DNA of 64,000 nucleotides from an uncultured Haliea sp. (GCA_913062625.1 CAJXWP010000004.1:1-64000); one strand, 5' to 3'. Positions 25,937-34,442 are shown, counted from the stretch's first letter. Numbers and translations: made by a program. The notes: a model not told the origin generated them from the letters alone.

Positions 25937-26989
25937 ATGAGAATACACGTCTGCCTTGCACTGTTACTGCTGCTGTGGTCTACGCTTGCGCCGGCCGAAA
26001 CACAGCGCGTTGGCATTAAGTCGGTGCCGCCATTTGCGATGCCGGATGGCCAAGGTGGCTGGACGGGAATTTCAGTAGAATTGTGGCAGCGTATTGCAGT
26101 GGGTTTGGGATGGAAAACCAAATGGGTGGTCATGGACAGTTCCCGTGCGCAGGTCGAAGCACTGGAAGCGGGCACTATCGATGTCGCGCTCGGAGCACTA
26201 TCAATGACGCCAGAACGCGAAGCCGTAATGAATTTTAGTGCCCCGTTTTATTCTACGCATCTCGCTATCGCCACTCCGGCACAATATGGCAACTGGCGGG
26301 GTGTGCTGAAGGGACTGTTATCGCCCGCATTTCTGAGCACAGTGGGTGTGTTGCTGCTGTTACTGCTGGCAGTGGGAGCGCTGTTATGGCTGGTCGAGCG
26401 TAAACGCAATCCTCAGGAGTTCGGCGGTTCCGTTACGGAAGGCATCGGCAATGGTTTCTGGTGGTCGTTAGTGACTATGACGACGGTAGGCTACGGCGAC
26501 AAGGCTCCGGTGACTTTTACTGGCCGAGCGCTGGCCACCATCTGGATGTTTGCCAGTATCATCATGATTTCAGGTCTCACCGCTAGTATTGCGGCATCGC
26601 TGACAGTGAACCAGCTCAATACTATGGTACGCGGCGTTCAGGATCTCAATCAGGTAAGGTCCGTTGCTGTGACGGGTTCTACTGGCGAGCAATTTTTGCG
26701 CAAGAGTGGCATTCGCATGCAGACGGTCGACACGGCCACTGAGGGGCTGGCGATGCTAAGAGAGGGCACAGCCGATGCGCTGGTCTACGATGAAGCGCTG
26801 CTGCGTTACCTGCTGAAGGATGCTGCGCCCGGCATCGAGATTCTAAGGCAGTCTATCGAAATGCAGTATTATGCGTTTGGTATGAAGTCGAGTTTTGCGC
26901 ATCAGGAAAAGCTCAATCAGACTTTGCTGGCTTATACGAGTGACAGCGAGTGGCAGGCGATACTCAACCGTTATTTGGGGCAGCGCTAG
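25937..26989 (+). CDS. prokaryotic ionotropic glutamate-receptor-like K+ channel (GluR0 type)
   Basis: The ATG of MRIHVCLALLLL lies 7 bp past AGGAG; a signal peptide ends near LAPAET, and the product is 350 aa. Family-3 ligand-binding lobe 1 (PPFAMPDGQGGWTGISVELW) is interrupted at about residue 130 by a two-TM pore module with P-loop TMTTVGYGDKAPVT. Ligand-binding lobe 2 then follows (SVAVTGSTGEQFL). The TVGYGD filter indicates K+ selectivity. This is the architecture of cyanobacterial GluR0. It would open an inner-membrane K+ pore on binding a periplasmic amino acid. The ligand is unknown. Confidence 0.92.
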   Translation: MRIHVCLALLLLLWSTLAPAETQRVGIKSVPPFAMPDGQGGWTGISVELWQRIAVGLGWKTKWVVMDSSRAQVEALEAGTIDVALGALSMTPEREAVMNFSAPFYSTHLAIATPAQYGNWRGVLKGLLSPAFLSTVGVLLLLLLAVGALLWLVERKRNPQEFGGSVTEGIGNGFWWSLVTMTTVGYGDKAPVTFTGRALATIWMFASIIMISGLTASIAASLTVNQLNTMVRGVQDLNQVRSVAVTGSTGEQFLRKSGIRMQTVDTATEGLAMLREGTADALVYDEALLRYLLKDAAPGIEILRQSIEMQYYAFGMKSSFAHQEKLNQTLLAYTSDSEWQAILNRYLGQR

Positions 26990-27084
26990 CGGGATTAAAT
27001 TATTATGCCTGCGGCCTGAGTCTGCGATGAACAGAAGTGCCGGTATCGCTCACCTCCCGCGCCGGTTGTTTGGGACGAAAATCT

Positions 27085-27372
27085 CTATTTTAAAGACATC
27101 ATAACCGCCAAAACTTCGGCACTGAGGGGCCTCGCTCCATGTCCTTTTCCAGTGGTGTCTGCCCCCAACAAGTGATCACCAGGCTTGAATATTTTAGTGT
27201 GTCCGGTGCTGGTTCAAATCTCGATCTCTCCTGTCAGCACAATGAACAACTGTCTGTGGGGAGACACGTGTGGCACTAAGTCCATTAGCGCCATGTCAAA
27301 TTCAAGGTGTTCGAAGTGGCTTTCTCCCTCAAAATCGCTATAGAAGCGAGTGAACGTGATAGGGTTTGGCAT
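27085..27372 (-). pseudogene. cupin-domain protein interrupted by an in-frame TGA
   Basis: Reading the minus strand from ATG gives MPNPITFTRFYSDFEG...FIVLTGEIEI, then TGA at 27216-27214, and the same frame continues as TSTGHTKIFKPGDHLLGADTTGKGHGAR to a TAG. The two halves fit one small cupin of 95 residues with the family phrases LTGEIEI, KPGDHLL and DTTGKGH. The start has GAGGTTGG upstream and lies 17 bp after the stop of the extradiol-dioxygenase-like gene, so it is the second gene of that unit. A nonsense mutation, a base error or readthrough could explain the stop. It is absent from the ORF track because of the stop. Confidence 0.75.
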
Positions 27373-27389
27373 AGCTAACCAACCTCGGG

Positions 27390-28295
27390 CTACTCATCCA
27401 TACCTGGAAAACGGTATTCATGGCCCCACAGATCGCCCTCGATACTGACGGTAGGCACATAGTTCTCCCAGTCGATCAGAAGACCGTCATAGCCATATTC
27501 TATGGCGATGCCGCCTGGCGCAAGAATGTAGACGGAGCACATATTGTCGTTAACATGGCGACCCAGCGTTGCCAGAAAGTGGCAACCTGCTTTTTTTGCC
27601 CGGTCCATGGCACTGCCTACCTCATCCATAGTCTCTGCCTCCACCATGATGTGCACGACGCCCAGAGGATGAGGGCCATTGAGCAGAGCAACAGAATGCT
27701 GGCGCGGGTTGTTGGCATGCATAAAGTTGATTTTCAGTCCGTCCATGCCAGGCGGATACAGGGTGTCAGTCAGGCCCGTGCCAATGAGCTGGGTGTAAAA
27801 CGCTGTTGCCTCTTCAATGTCCGGGGCGGGGAGTACGCAATGGCCAAAGCCCATATCGCCTGTCTGCTGGTAGGTGGTCACAAATCCAGAGACACCGGCG
27901 GGAGAGGCCAGCGGGACGTAGTCCAATTTGCGGCCCCAGTATAGTTCTAATGTATTTCCAGCAGGATCTTCAACGGTAGCGAATGCGCTCACGTAGCGAC
28001 GCTGAGCCTCCTCGGCTGAGCCCAATACAGCGGCATGTCCCGCGCCAGTGAGTTCATCAAGCGTAGTTTGCCACGCCGCTTCGGATGGATATTCCAAGCC
28101 GGTGGCTATCAGCCCATCCGCATCACTCGACTCAACCATAAAACGAAAGGGGTGATCATCCATGCGCAGGAATTGAGCGCCGGCGTCATCCTCAATCTGC
28201 GCGTCCATCAGGCCTAGTATCGTGGTGCCGAAGTCCATCCACGCTGCAGTGTCTGTTGATGCAATTCTCAAATATCCTGCCGCCGAAACTGCCAT
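27390..28295 (-). CDS. two-domain VOC protein, extradiol ring-cleavage dioxygenase-like
   Basis: The ATG of MAVSAAGYLRI follows AGGAG, giving 301 aa, the size of BphC/HsaC-type enzymes. Two vicinal-oxygen-chelate modules are seen. In the second, the iron ligands are all present: His in GFGHCVLPAP, His in LGVVHIMVEAE, and Glu in GIAIEYGYDG. It could cleave a catecholic ring, for instance an aromatised steroid ring, but VOC proteins are diverse and the substrate is unproven. It is divergent from the OB-fold/thiolase operon, with 247 bp between the starts, and is followed by the broken cupin gene. Confidence 0.82.
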   Translation of the reverse strand: MAVSAAGYLRIASTDTAAWMDFGTTILGLMDAQIEDDAGAQFLRMDDHPFRFMVESSDADGLIATGLEYPSEAAWQTTLDELTGAGHAAVLGSAEEAQRRYVSAFATVEDPAGNTLELYWGRKLDYVPLASPAGVSGFVTTYQQTGDMGFGHCVLPAPDIEEATAFYTQLIGTGLTDTLYPPGMDGLKINFMHANNPRQHSVALLNGPHPLGVVHIMVEAETMDEVGSAMDRAKKAGCHFLATLGRHVNDNMCSVYILAPGGIAIEYGYDGLLIDWENYVPTVSIEGDLWGHEYRFPGMDE

Positions 28296-28447
28296 AGTGT
28301 TGCTCCTGTTTGACCCATAGTGAGTGGCGCTGATCACATAGTATTAACGATTTCTGGTTGCGGGGGAAACTCACCATCGTATTCTGCTTCCGCTGGTACA
28401 TTTAAAGCAACCTAATAGCGCGGAAAGTGGCCCAATGATCTGAAATG

Positions 28448-28461
28448 TCATGTTCACATGA
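28448..28461. promoter_or_regulatory. perfect inverted repeat TCATGT-TC-ACATGA, candidate operator
   Basis: A 6-bp perfect dyad with a 2-bp spacer lies in the divergent region between the VOC gene and the OB-fold gene, about 80 bp before the latter's start. Size and position fit a dimeric repressor site of the TetR, MarR or GntR kind. No cognate regulator gene is adjacent. Confidence 0.4.
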
Positions 28462-28542
28462 TCCTTTGCGTCATTGAGAAGCAGAGGTCGCTCACTGATA
28501 CTGTCTCACCTGAAATCAATCCCACCAAGGAGGGCTGTGACT

Positions 28543-28983
28543 GTGTCGCAACCAGATGTTCTCAACCAGGCCTTTGAGCTTGGATATACTTATACTCGCT
28601 CCACCGGCCCGGTGATTGGCCGATTCCTCACTGAGCTTAGAAACCGGAACATTGTTGGCATCAAGGCCAGTGATGGGAGGGTGGTGGTGCCGCCCATGGA
28701 GTACGACCCCAATACTGCGGAAGAACTCAGTGAATTCGTTGAGGTTGGCCAGCAGGGGGAGGTCGTAAGTTTTGCGTGGGTCAAGGAACCCCGCGAAGCT
28801 CATCCTATGGATGTGCCGTTTGCTTGGGCGATGATCAAACTCGACGGCGCAGACGTGCCTATGATCCACTGCGTGGCGGCTGCGAGCGAAGATGCGATCG
28901 CGACGGGCGCTCGCGTGCAGGTGGTTTGGGCCGATGAAACTATCGGCTACATGACCGATATTCGCTGCTTCGAACTGGTTTAG
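28543..28983 (+). CDS. OB-fold (DUF35-type) protein lacking the zinc ribbon cysteines
   Basis: The GTG of VSQPDVLNQAFEL is chosen because AAGGAGG lies 9 bp upstream; the product is 146 aa. The N-terminal FELGYTYTRSTGPVIGRFLTEL helix and IVGIKASDGRVVVPP are typical of DUF35 partners of thiolase-like enzymes. The four zinc-binding cysteines usually found in the latter segment are missing. The OB barrel follows (GEVVSFAWVKEPRE...MIKLDGADVPMIHCV). In actinobacterial sterol degradation, the DUF35 domain of ChsH2 binds the aldolase Ltp2. The next gene encodes a second DUF35 protein, and two thiolase-fold genes follow. Confidence 0.82.
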   Translation: MSQPDVLNQAFELGYTYTRSTGPVIGRFLTELRNRNIVGIKASDGRVVVPPMEYDPNTAEELSEFVEVGQQGEVVSFAWVKEPREAHPMDVPFAWAMIKLDGADVPMIHCVAAASEDAIATGARVQVVWADETIGYMTDIRCFELV

Positions 28984-28994
28984 GAGAGCATGTT

Positions 28995-29510
28995 ATGAGT
29001 GAAGAACAAGAAGTAGTGACCGTTGTAAAAGCGCCGGTCTATCTGAAGTATAATTTCACTGCGGGCGCGGCTCCGGCGCGTTTTCTGGCACAGATTAAAA
29101 AAGGCGTGTTGACAGGTCAGCGCTGTCCCAAGTGCTCCGCGGTCTATGTGCCACCGAGAGGCTCTTGCGGGGGCTGCGGTGTTGCCACTGAAGAAGAGGT
29201 TGTGTTGTCCAATAAAGCGACGGTGCAGTCATTCACCATTGTCTACATCCCTATCCCCAATAACCCGATCGAGCCGCCCTATATTATTGCCAACGTGGTA
29301 CCGGATGGGGCCAACATTTCCTTCATCCACCTCATGAGTGAGTGCGTTAACGAGGATGTCCATATTGGAGCACGCGTTGAGGCAGTGTGGAAGCCGAAAG
29401 AGGAATGGGATTTTGCTATGGACAATATCCGATACTACAGGCCGATCGATGAGCCCAATGTACCAGTGGATCAGATCGGCAAATTACCTGTAACCGGTCT
29501 GGAGGGCTAA
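28995..29510 (+). CDS. OB-fold zinc-ribbon (DUF35) protein
   Basis: The 171-aa product has a rubredoxin-like zinc ribbon with four cysteines (CPKCSAVYVPPRGSCGGCG, residues about 44-62), then an OB domain (ATVQSFTIVYIPIPNN, PYIIANVVPDGANISFIHLM). It is the zinc-bearing partner of the preceding cysteine-less homologue, 11 bp away, and it ends 3 bp before a thiolase-fold gene. Proteins of this family form stable complexes with thiolase-like or aldolase enzymes and shape their CoA-ester pocket. A role as non-catalytic partner of one of the two downstream enzymes is the best inference. Confidence 0.87.
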   Translation: MSEEQEVVTVVKAPVYLKYNFTAGAAPARFLAQIKKGVLTGQRCPKCSAVYVPPRGSCGGCGVATEEEVVLSNKATVQSFTIVYIPIPNNPIEPPYIIANVVPDGANISFIHLMSECVNEDVHIGARVEAVWKPKEEWDFAMDNIRYYRPIDEPNVPVDQIGKLPVTGLEG

Positions 29511-29513
29511 CCT

Positions 29514-30572
29514 GTGAAAGAAATTGCAATAGTAGGCTTTAAGCAGTCCGACAGTGTGTCTGACGCTGGAGCGGTGAACGAAGTTGAGATGATCATGCCT
29601 GTGCTGAGCAGTGTTTTTCAGCAGGTGGGTATCAACAATGCTCAGGATGTGGGTTTCGTCTGCTCCGGCAGTTGCGACTATCTGCAGGGTGCGGCCTTTG
29701 CCTTTGTGGCCGGTGTCGATGCTTTGGGTGCCGTGCCACCGATCAAGGAGTCACATGTTGAGATGGATGCGGCATGGGCGCTGTATGAATCGATACTGAA
29801 AATTCGTATGGGTCATGCTGAGTCTGCGCTGATCTATGGTTTCGGCAAGTCGTCACCGGGTGAACTACCGATTGTCATGTCGCAGCAGCTTGATCCTTAT
29901 TATCTTGCGCCCCTATGGGTCGACAGTATTTCACTGGCTGCACTGCAGGCGCGTCTTATGTTGGATCAGGGTTTGATTACGGAACGTGATATGGCTGAAG
30001 TGGTATCTCGATCGCGCCGCAATGCTATGAATAATCCTCACGCACAACTTGCTGGTGACGTTGCACCCGATGATGTGCTGGCCGAGGAAATGTACCTTTC
30101 GCCGCTGCGCAAAGCCGATATCTGTCCAGTGTCAGATGGCGCCAGCGCGATGATCATCGCTACTGTCGACAAGGCAAAGGAATGGGGCGTGCCTTACGCG
30201 ATTATCAGTGGTATCGATCACCGTATTGAAACGCACAACCTCGGAATGCGTGACCTCACTGATTCAGTTTCCACCCGCACCGCAGCAAAACGCGCCGGTA
30301 TGGATGCTGGCAAGGTAGAGGTTGCAGAGCTCTATGCGCCTTTCAGTCATCAGGAAATTATTCTCAGCCGGGCACTTGGCTTGGGCGACGAGACCCGAAT
30401 TAATCCCAGTGGTGGTGTGCTTGCCGGAAACCTGATGATGGCGTCAGGCCTATCGCGGATCGGCGAAGTCTTTAACCGTATTGTCAGTGGTGAGGTGCAG
30501 CGCGGTATTGCTCATGCAACGTCGGGCCCTTGTTTGCAGCACAACCTGGTAACCGTATTGGAGAAAGCATAA
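29514..30572 (+). CDS. thiolase-fold protein of SCP-x/Ltp2 type, lacking the nucleophilic cysteine
   Basis: The 352-aa protein starts with GTG three bases after the DUF35 stop. It has the thiolase fold of the lipid-transfer/SCP-x subgroup (ISDGASAMIIA-type phrase PVSDGASAMIIA, INPSGGVLAGN). At the N-terminal position of the acyl-accepting Cys the sequence reads PPIKESHVEMDAAWALYE, so the nucleophile is missing. The HDCF histidine motif is replaced by ELYAPFSHQE, with Tyr in place of His. The same kind of substitution occurs in the Ltp2 aldolase, so retro-aldol cleavage of a beta-hydroxy acyl-CoA is more likely than thiolysis. The exact assignment is inference. Confidence 0.83.
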   Translation: MKEIAIVGFKQSDSVSDAGAVNEVEMIMPVLSSVFQQVGINNAQDVGFVCSGSCDYLQGAAFAFVAGVDALGAVPPIKESHVEMDAAWALYESILKIRMGHAESALIYGFGKSSPGELPIVMSQQLDPYYLAPLWVDSISLAALQARLMLDQGLITERDMAEVVSRSRRNAMNNPHAQLAGDVAPDDVLAEEMYLSPLRKADICPVSDGASAMIIATVDKAKEWGVPYAIISGIDHRIETHNLGMRDLTDSVSTRTAAKRAGMDAGKVEVAELYAPFSHQEIILSRALGLGDETRINPSGGVLAGNLMMASGLSRIGEVFNRIVSGEVQRGIAHATSGPCLQHNLVTVLEKA

Positions 30573-31735
30573 TGGCTAATTTGGCAGCGGTGGTCGGCAT
30601 AGGCCAGACCAAATATATGACGAAGCGATTGGATGTTTCGATTGCCGGTTTGGTCCGAGAAGCGGCGGTAAACGCTCTGCAGGATGCGGATCTGACGTGG
30701 GACGATATCGACGCAGTGATTCTCGGTAAGGCCCCCGATATGTTCGAGGGTGTCATTATGCCAGAGGCTTATCTAACCGACGCATTGGGCTGTAATGGCA
30801 AGCCTATGCTGCGGGTACACACCGCCGGATCCGTGGGAGGTTCAACCGCGTTGGTGGCAGCATCTCACGTGCAAAGCGGCATGTTTAAGCGTGTCCTGAC
30901 AGTGGCTTTTGAGAAGCAGTCTGAATCTAATGCGATGTGGGCGTTGTCGAACCCGCAACCTTTCTCCACGCATCTTAACGCGGGTGCAGGTGGCTATTTT
31001 GCGCCTATTATTCGCGAGTATATGCGCCGCTCAAACGCGCCCTACAATGTGGGCATTAAAGTGGCGGTGAAAGACCGTCTGCACGGCGCGCGTAACCCGT
31101 TGGCGCATTTGCAGAAACCTGATATTACGATGCAGGAAGTGGAAGATTCTTTCATGCTGTGGGATCCGATACGTTTTCTTGAGGCGTGTCCTTCGTCTGA
31201 TGGAGCGTGTGCGATGATTATTGCGAATGAAGAGCTAGCAGACAAATCAGCTAAGAAGCCGGCCTGGATTCGCGGGGTTGCTATGCGTTCAGAGCCCACT
31301 ATGTTCGCTGGTCGCGATGAGGTTAATCCGCAGGCCGGTCGCGATTGTGCAGCGGATGTCTACAAGCAAGCGGGCATTACCGATCCGCGCAAAGATCTCG
31401 ATTGTGCCGAAGTTTACGTGCCGTTTAGCTGGTATGAGCCGATGTGGTTGGAGAACCTTGGGTTTGCGCCTGAGGGCGAAGGCTGGAAGTTGACCATGGA
31501 AGGTGCAACCTCATTGGATGAAGGTGGCGATATACCGTGGAACTGTTCCGGGGGTGTATTGTCTTCTAATGCGATTGGCGCATCCGGTATGATTCGTTTC
31601 GCGGAAGCGGCACGGCAGGTCCGTGGAGATGCCGGAGCTCACCAAGTCGAAGGTGCAAAACTAGCATTGGGTCACGCTTATGGCGGCGGTGCGCAGTTTT
31701 TCGCGATGTGGGTTGTAGGTTCCGAGAAACCGTAA
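30572..31735 (+). CDS. second thiolase-fold protein of SCP-x/Ltp2 type, lacking the nucleophilic cysteine
   Basis: The ATG overlaps the previous stop by one base (TAATG), giving 387 aa. N-terminal AVVGIGQTKY and the subgroup phrase CPSSDGACAMIIANEE are present. The Cys position reads VHTAGSVGGSTALVAAS, without cysteine. The HDCF-equivalent reads EVYVPFSWYEP, again with Tyr. The C-terminal GHAYGGGAQFFAMWVV keeps a GH pair. With the preceding gene and the two DUF35 genes, it may form a hetero-oligomeric complex or two separate aldolase/DUF35 pairs. Overlapping reading frames imply strict co-expression. Confidence 0.85.
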   Translation: MANLAAVVGIGQTKYMTKRLDVSIAGLVREAAVNALQDADLTWDDIDAVILGKAPDMFEGVIMPEAYLTDALGCNGKPMLRVHTAGSVGGSTALVAASHVQSGMFKRVLTVAFEKQSESNAMWALSNPQPFSTHLNAGAGGYFAPIIREYMRRSNAPYNVGIKVAVKDRLHGARNPLAHLQKPDITMQEVEDSFMLWDPIRFLEACPSSDGACAMIIANEELADKSAKKPAWIRGVAMRSEPTMFAGRDEVNPQAGRDCAADVYKQAGITDPRKDLDCAEVYVPFSWYEPMWLENLGFAPEGEGWKLTMEGATSLDEGGDIPWNCSGGVLSSNAIGASGMIRFAEAARQVRGDAGAHQVEGAKLALGHAYGGGAQFFAMWVVGSEKP

Positions 31736-31751
31736 GAGACACAGGGGAAAG

Positions 31752-33392
31752 ATGAGTATGGCAATGCATTACAATATTGCGGACCTGTATGAATTAGTGG
31801 CAGACAAGGTGCCTGCTCGCAGCGCTCTGGTGTGCGGGGATCAGCGTGCCACGTTTAAAGAGTTGGATCAGCGCGCGAACAAGTTAGCGCACTACCTTGC
31901 GTCTGAGGGCGTCGGGCCGGGCGATCACGTTGGATTATATTTATACAACTGCAACGAGTACCTTGAGGGGATGCTAGCCTGCTTCAAAATTCGTGCAGTG
32001 CCGATTAACGTCAACTACCGTTATGTGCAAGAAGAGCTGCTGTATATCTTCGACAATGCGGATATGGTGGCATGCATTCACAATCAGGAGTTTATTCCGC
32101 ACATCGATGAGGTGCGGGCCTCGGCTGCAGACCTCAAGACGTTTATCTGTGTAATGGACGAGTCGGGTTGCGACCCGGCATTGATCGGCAGCATTGAGTA
32201 TGAAGCGTCTATGGAAGGGCAGTCAGCTGCGCGCGATTTTGATGAGCGCGCCGACGATGACATGTTTCTGCTCTACACAGGCGGCACCACGGGCATGCCC
32301 AAGGGCGTGATGTGGCCACACAAGAACCTGTTCTACGCCGCATTGGGGGGCGGTGGTTGGTTTCATCCGGACGGTGCGATTACTGAGCCGGATCAGATCG
32401 CTGGACGTGTCGGTGATTTCGCTATCGTCGGTATGGCGCTGGCGCCACTCATGCACGGCGCCTGCTGGTGGTATGCCATCATCCAGATGCTGGGTGGTAA
32501 CTGCGTGGTACTCAATCCCCATCGTTCACTGGACGGCAGTCAAGTGTGGGACATCGTGGAGCAAGAGAAGGTCAACTCTCTATCCATCGTTGGCGACGCT
32601 ATGGGCATCCCGCTGCTGGACGCCTTGAGTGAACACCCTGACCGTTGGGACTTGAGCAGCTTGTTCAGTGTGGGTTCCGGTGGTGCAGTGTTTTCTGCCT
32701 CTAAGCAGGAAGAATTCAAGCAGCGTTTTCCCAATGTCATCATCATGAATTCGTTCGGTTCGTCAGAGGCCGGCAATATGGGTTTTGACAGCGGTGAAAA
32801 AAAGTCAGAGACAAAAGGGCTGGGCAATGTAGTTCAATCTGACTTTATGGATGTGATTACCGATGAAGAAGGCAAACCTCATGCACCTGTAAAGCCAGGT
32901 GAGACGGGGATCTTTGCCCGTTCCGGTTTTATCCCGGTGGGCTACTACAACGACCCGATTAAAACCGCTAAGACTTTTGTAAAGGTCGACGGTAAAATCT
33001 GGCTTCTCACAGGGGATGAAGCACGCCTTGAAGATGACGGCTCTATAACGGTCTACGGCCGCGGTTCCAATTGTATTAATTCCGGTGGTGAGAAGATTTT
33101 CCCTGAAGAAGTGGAAGAGGCTATTAAGGCTCACCCGGATGTATTCGACTGCTTAGTCGTGGATACTCCGGATGATCGTTTTGGCAGTAAAGTCACTGCA
33201 GTGATCGCCACTCGCAATGATTGCAGCGTTAGCCTTGATTCGATTCAGCAAGAGACGCGTAAACACGTGGCCGGTTACAAGGTGCCGCGTGAGCTGCACA
33301 TCGTAGCAGAAATCCCGCGTGCGCCCAGTGGCAAGCCGGCCTATCCGAAGGCGAAAGAAATTGCTCTGTCAGGTGAATTTAGGGTGCTGTGA
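31752..33392 (+). CDS. acyl-CoA synthetase (FadD-like)
   Basis: The 546-aa ligase shows the adenylation signature FLLYTGGTTGMPKGVMWPHKN, the A5-like NSFGSSEAGNMG, the hinge aspartate segment LLTGDEARLEDDGSITVYGRG, and the C-terminal lysine in PRAPSGKPAYPKAKEI. It activates a carboxylic acid with ATP and CoA. As the fifth gene of the operon that begins with the DUF35 proteins, it probably supplies the CoA ester cleaved by this pathway. The sequence has the flavour of steroid-type FadD enzymes, but substrate is not decidable by eye. AGGGGAAAG precedes the ATG. Confidence 0.92.
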   Translation: MSMAMHYNIADLYELVADKVPARSALVCGDQRATFKELDQRANKLAHYLASEGVGPGDHVGLYLYNCNEYLEGMLACFKIRAVPINVNYRYVQEELLYIFDNADMVACIHNQEFIPHIDEVRASAADLKTFICVMDESGCDPALIGSIEYEASMEGQSAARDFDERADDDMFLLYTGGTTGMPKGVMWPHKNLFYAALGGGGWFHPDGAITEPDQIAGRVGDFAIVGMALAPLMHGACWWYAIIQMLGGNCVVLNPHRSLDGSQVWDIVEQEKVNSLSIVGDAMGIPLLDALSEHPDRWDLSSLFSVGSGGAVFSASKQEEFKQRFPNVIIMNSFGSSEAGNMGFDSGEKKSETKGLGNVVQSDFMDVITDEEGKPHAPVKPGETGIFARSGFIPVGYYNDPIKTAKTFVKVDGKIWLLTGDEARLEDDGSITVYGRGSNCINSGGEKIFPEEVEEAIKAHPDVFDCLVVDTPDDRFGSKVTAVIATRNDCSVSLDSIQQETRKHVAGYKVPRELHIVAEIPRAPSGKPAYPKAKEIALSGEFRVL

Positions 33393-33509
33393 CCGTTACT
33401 TTGCCGAAACGGATGAACAGCGCATGCGTTGTCTCATCTGATGCCGGCGTGCAGATCTCTCAGGCAAATAGAGCTGACGTAATTAATTCATTAACAGTAG
33501 GCAAAAAAC

Positions 33510-34328
33510 ATGGCAGAACTCGATATCAGCACCAAAAACTGCATCGTAGAGCAAGAAGGCAGTGTCCTGGTCGTCACGCTCAACCGCCCCGAGGCCAAGA
33601 ACGCCTTCAGTCCCGAAATGTTGCTGGGCATGTACAAGGCCTGGCGCCTGCTGGAGGAGGACGATTCGCTGATGTGTGCCATCCTTACCGCGAATGGTGA
33701 TACTTTTTGTGCGGGCATGGATCTGAAGGCAGGGGCTGACGGTGAGCACCGCTCTACGGATGAATTTATGGAGCTGATGGGTACTGTGCCGAACATACAT
33801 TGGCAAGCCTTGTTACGCGACAATAGGCCTAACAAGCCGTTGATTCTGGCCGTGGAAGGTTATGCGCTGGCCGGTGGCACCGAAATTCTACAGGGCACGG
33901 ATATCCGGATTGGCGCGGAGAATTCTATTTTTGGCGTTACCGAGGTCGCGCGCGGACTGTATCCTATGTCTGGTTCTACGGTTCGTCTTCGCCGTCAGAT
34001 TCCCTACTGCTTGGCAGCGGAAATCCTGTTATGTGGTGAACATATTAATGCGCAGCAGGCGCTGGATTTTGGTTTGATCAACAAGATCGTGCCAGCTGGA
34101 AAAACGTTAGAGGTGGCTAAGGAATATGCTGCTAAGATCTGCGCTAACGGGCCGCTCGCCGTGCGCGCGGTCACCCGATCGCTGCGTGAGCATCAGGAGT
34201 GTATGTCGGAAGAAGATGCTATGCTGGCCTCTGACGAGCTGGCGAACCCCGTTTTTGCATCCGCCGATGCCAGGGAAGGGATGAAAGCCTTCAAGGAAAA
34301 GCGCAAGGCCAATTTTACCGGTCAGTAA
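33510..34328 (+). CDS. enoyl-CoA hydratase (crotonase family)
   Basis: The 272-aa product carries GDTFCAGMDLKAG (oxyanion hole), GYALAGGTEILQGTD, and both catalytic glutamates, FGVTEVARGLYP and AAEILLCG. Hydratase activity is therefore expected. The insert NIHWQALLRDNRPNKP is longer than in the other crotonases of the window. An intergenic stretch of 117 bp separates it from the ligase, so it may have its own promoter. AGTAGG stands upstream of the ATG. The tail KRKANFTGQ is typical. Confidence 0.9.
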   Translation: MAELDISTKNCIVEQEGSVLVVTLNRPEAKNAFSPEMLLGMYKAWRLLEEDDSLMCAILTANGDTFCAGMDLKAGADGEHRSTDEFMELMGTVPNIHWQALLRDNRPNKPLILAVEGYALAGGTEILQGTDIRIGAENSIFGVTEVARGLYPMSGSTVRLRRQIPYCLAAEILLCGEHINAQQALDFGLINKIVPAGKTLEVAKEYAAKICANGPLAVRAVTRSLREHQECMSEEDAMLASDELANPVFASADAREGMKAFKEKRKANFTGQ

Positions 34329-34442
34329 GTGCGTCTGTAAAAAACTTGAGATTAGCGGTTTTCTGTTCAACTTAGGGAAGGGCAAGCCGCGGCGTCCTTA
34401 AGTGATCAAACTACCGTGACTATGGAGAATACGAGAGCCATC

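Noticed and set aside
33389-33700. 103-aa plus-strand ORF between the ligase and crotonase
   Set aside because: It overlaps the crotonase start in another frame, and its C-terminal half is a shadow; no family likeness.
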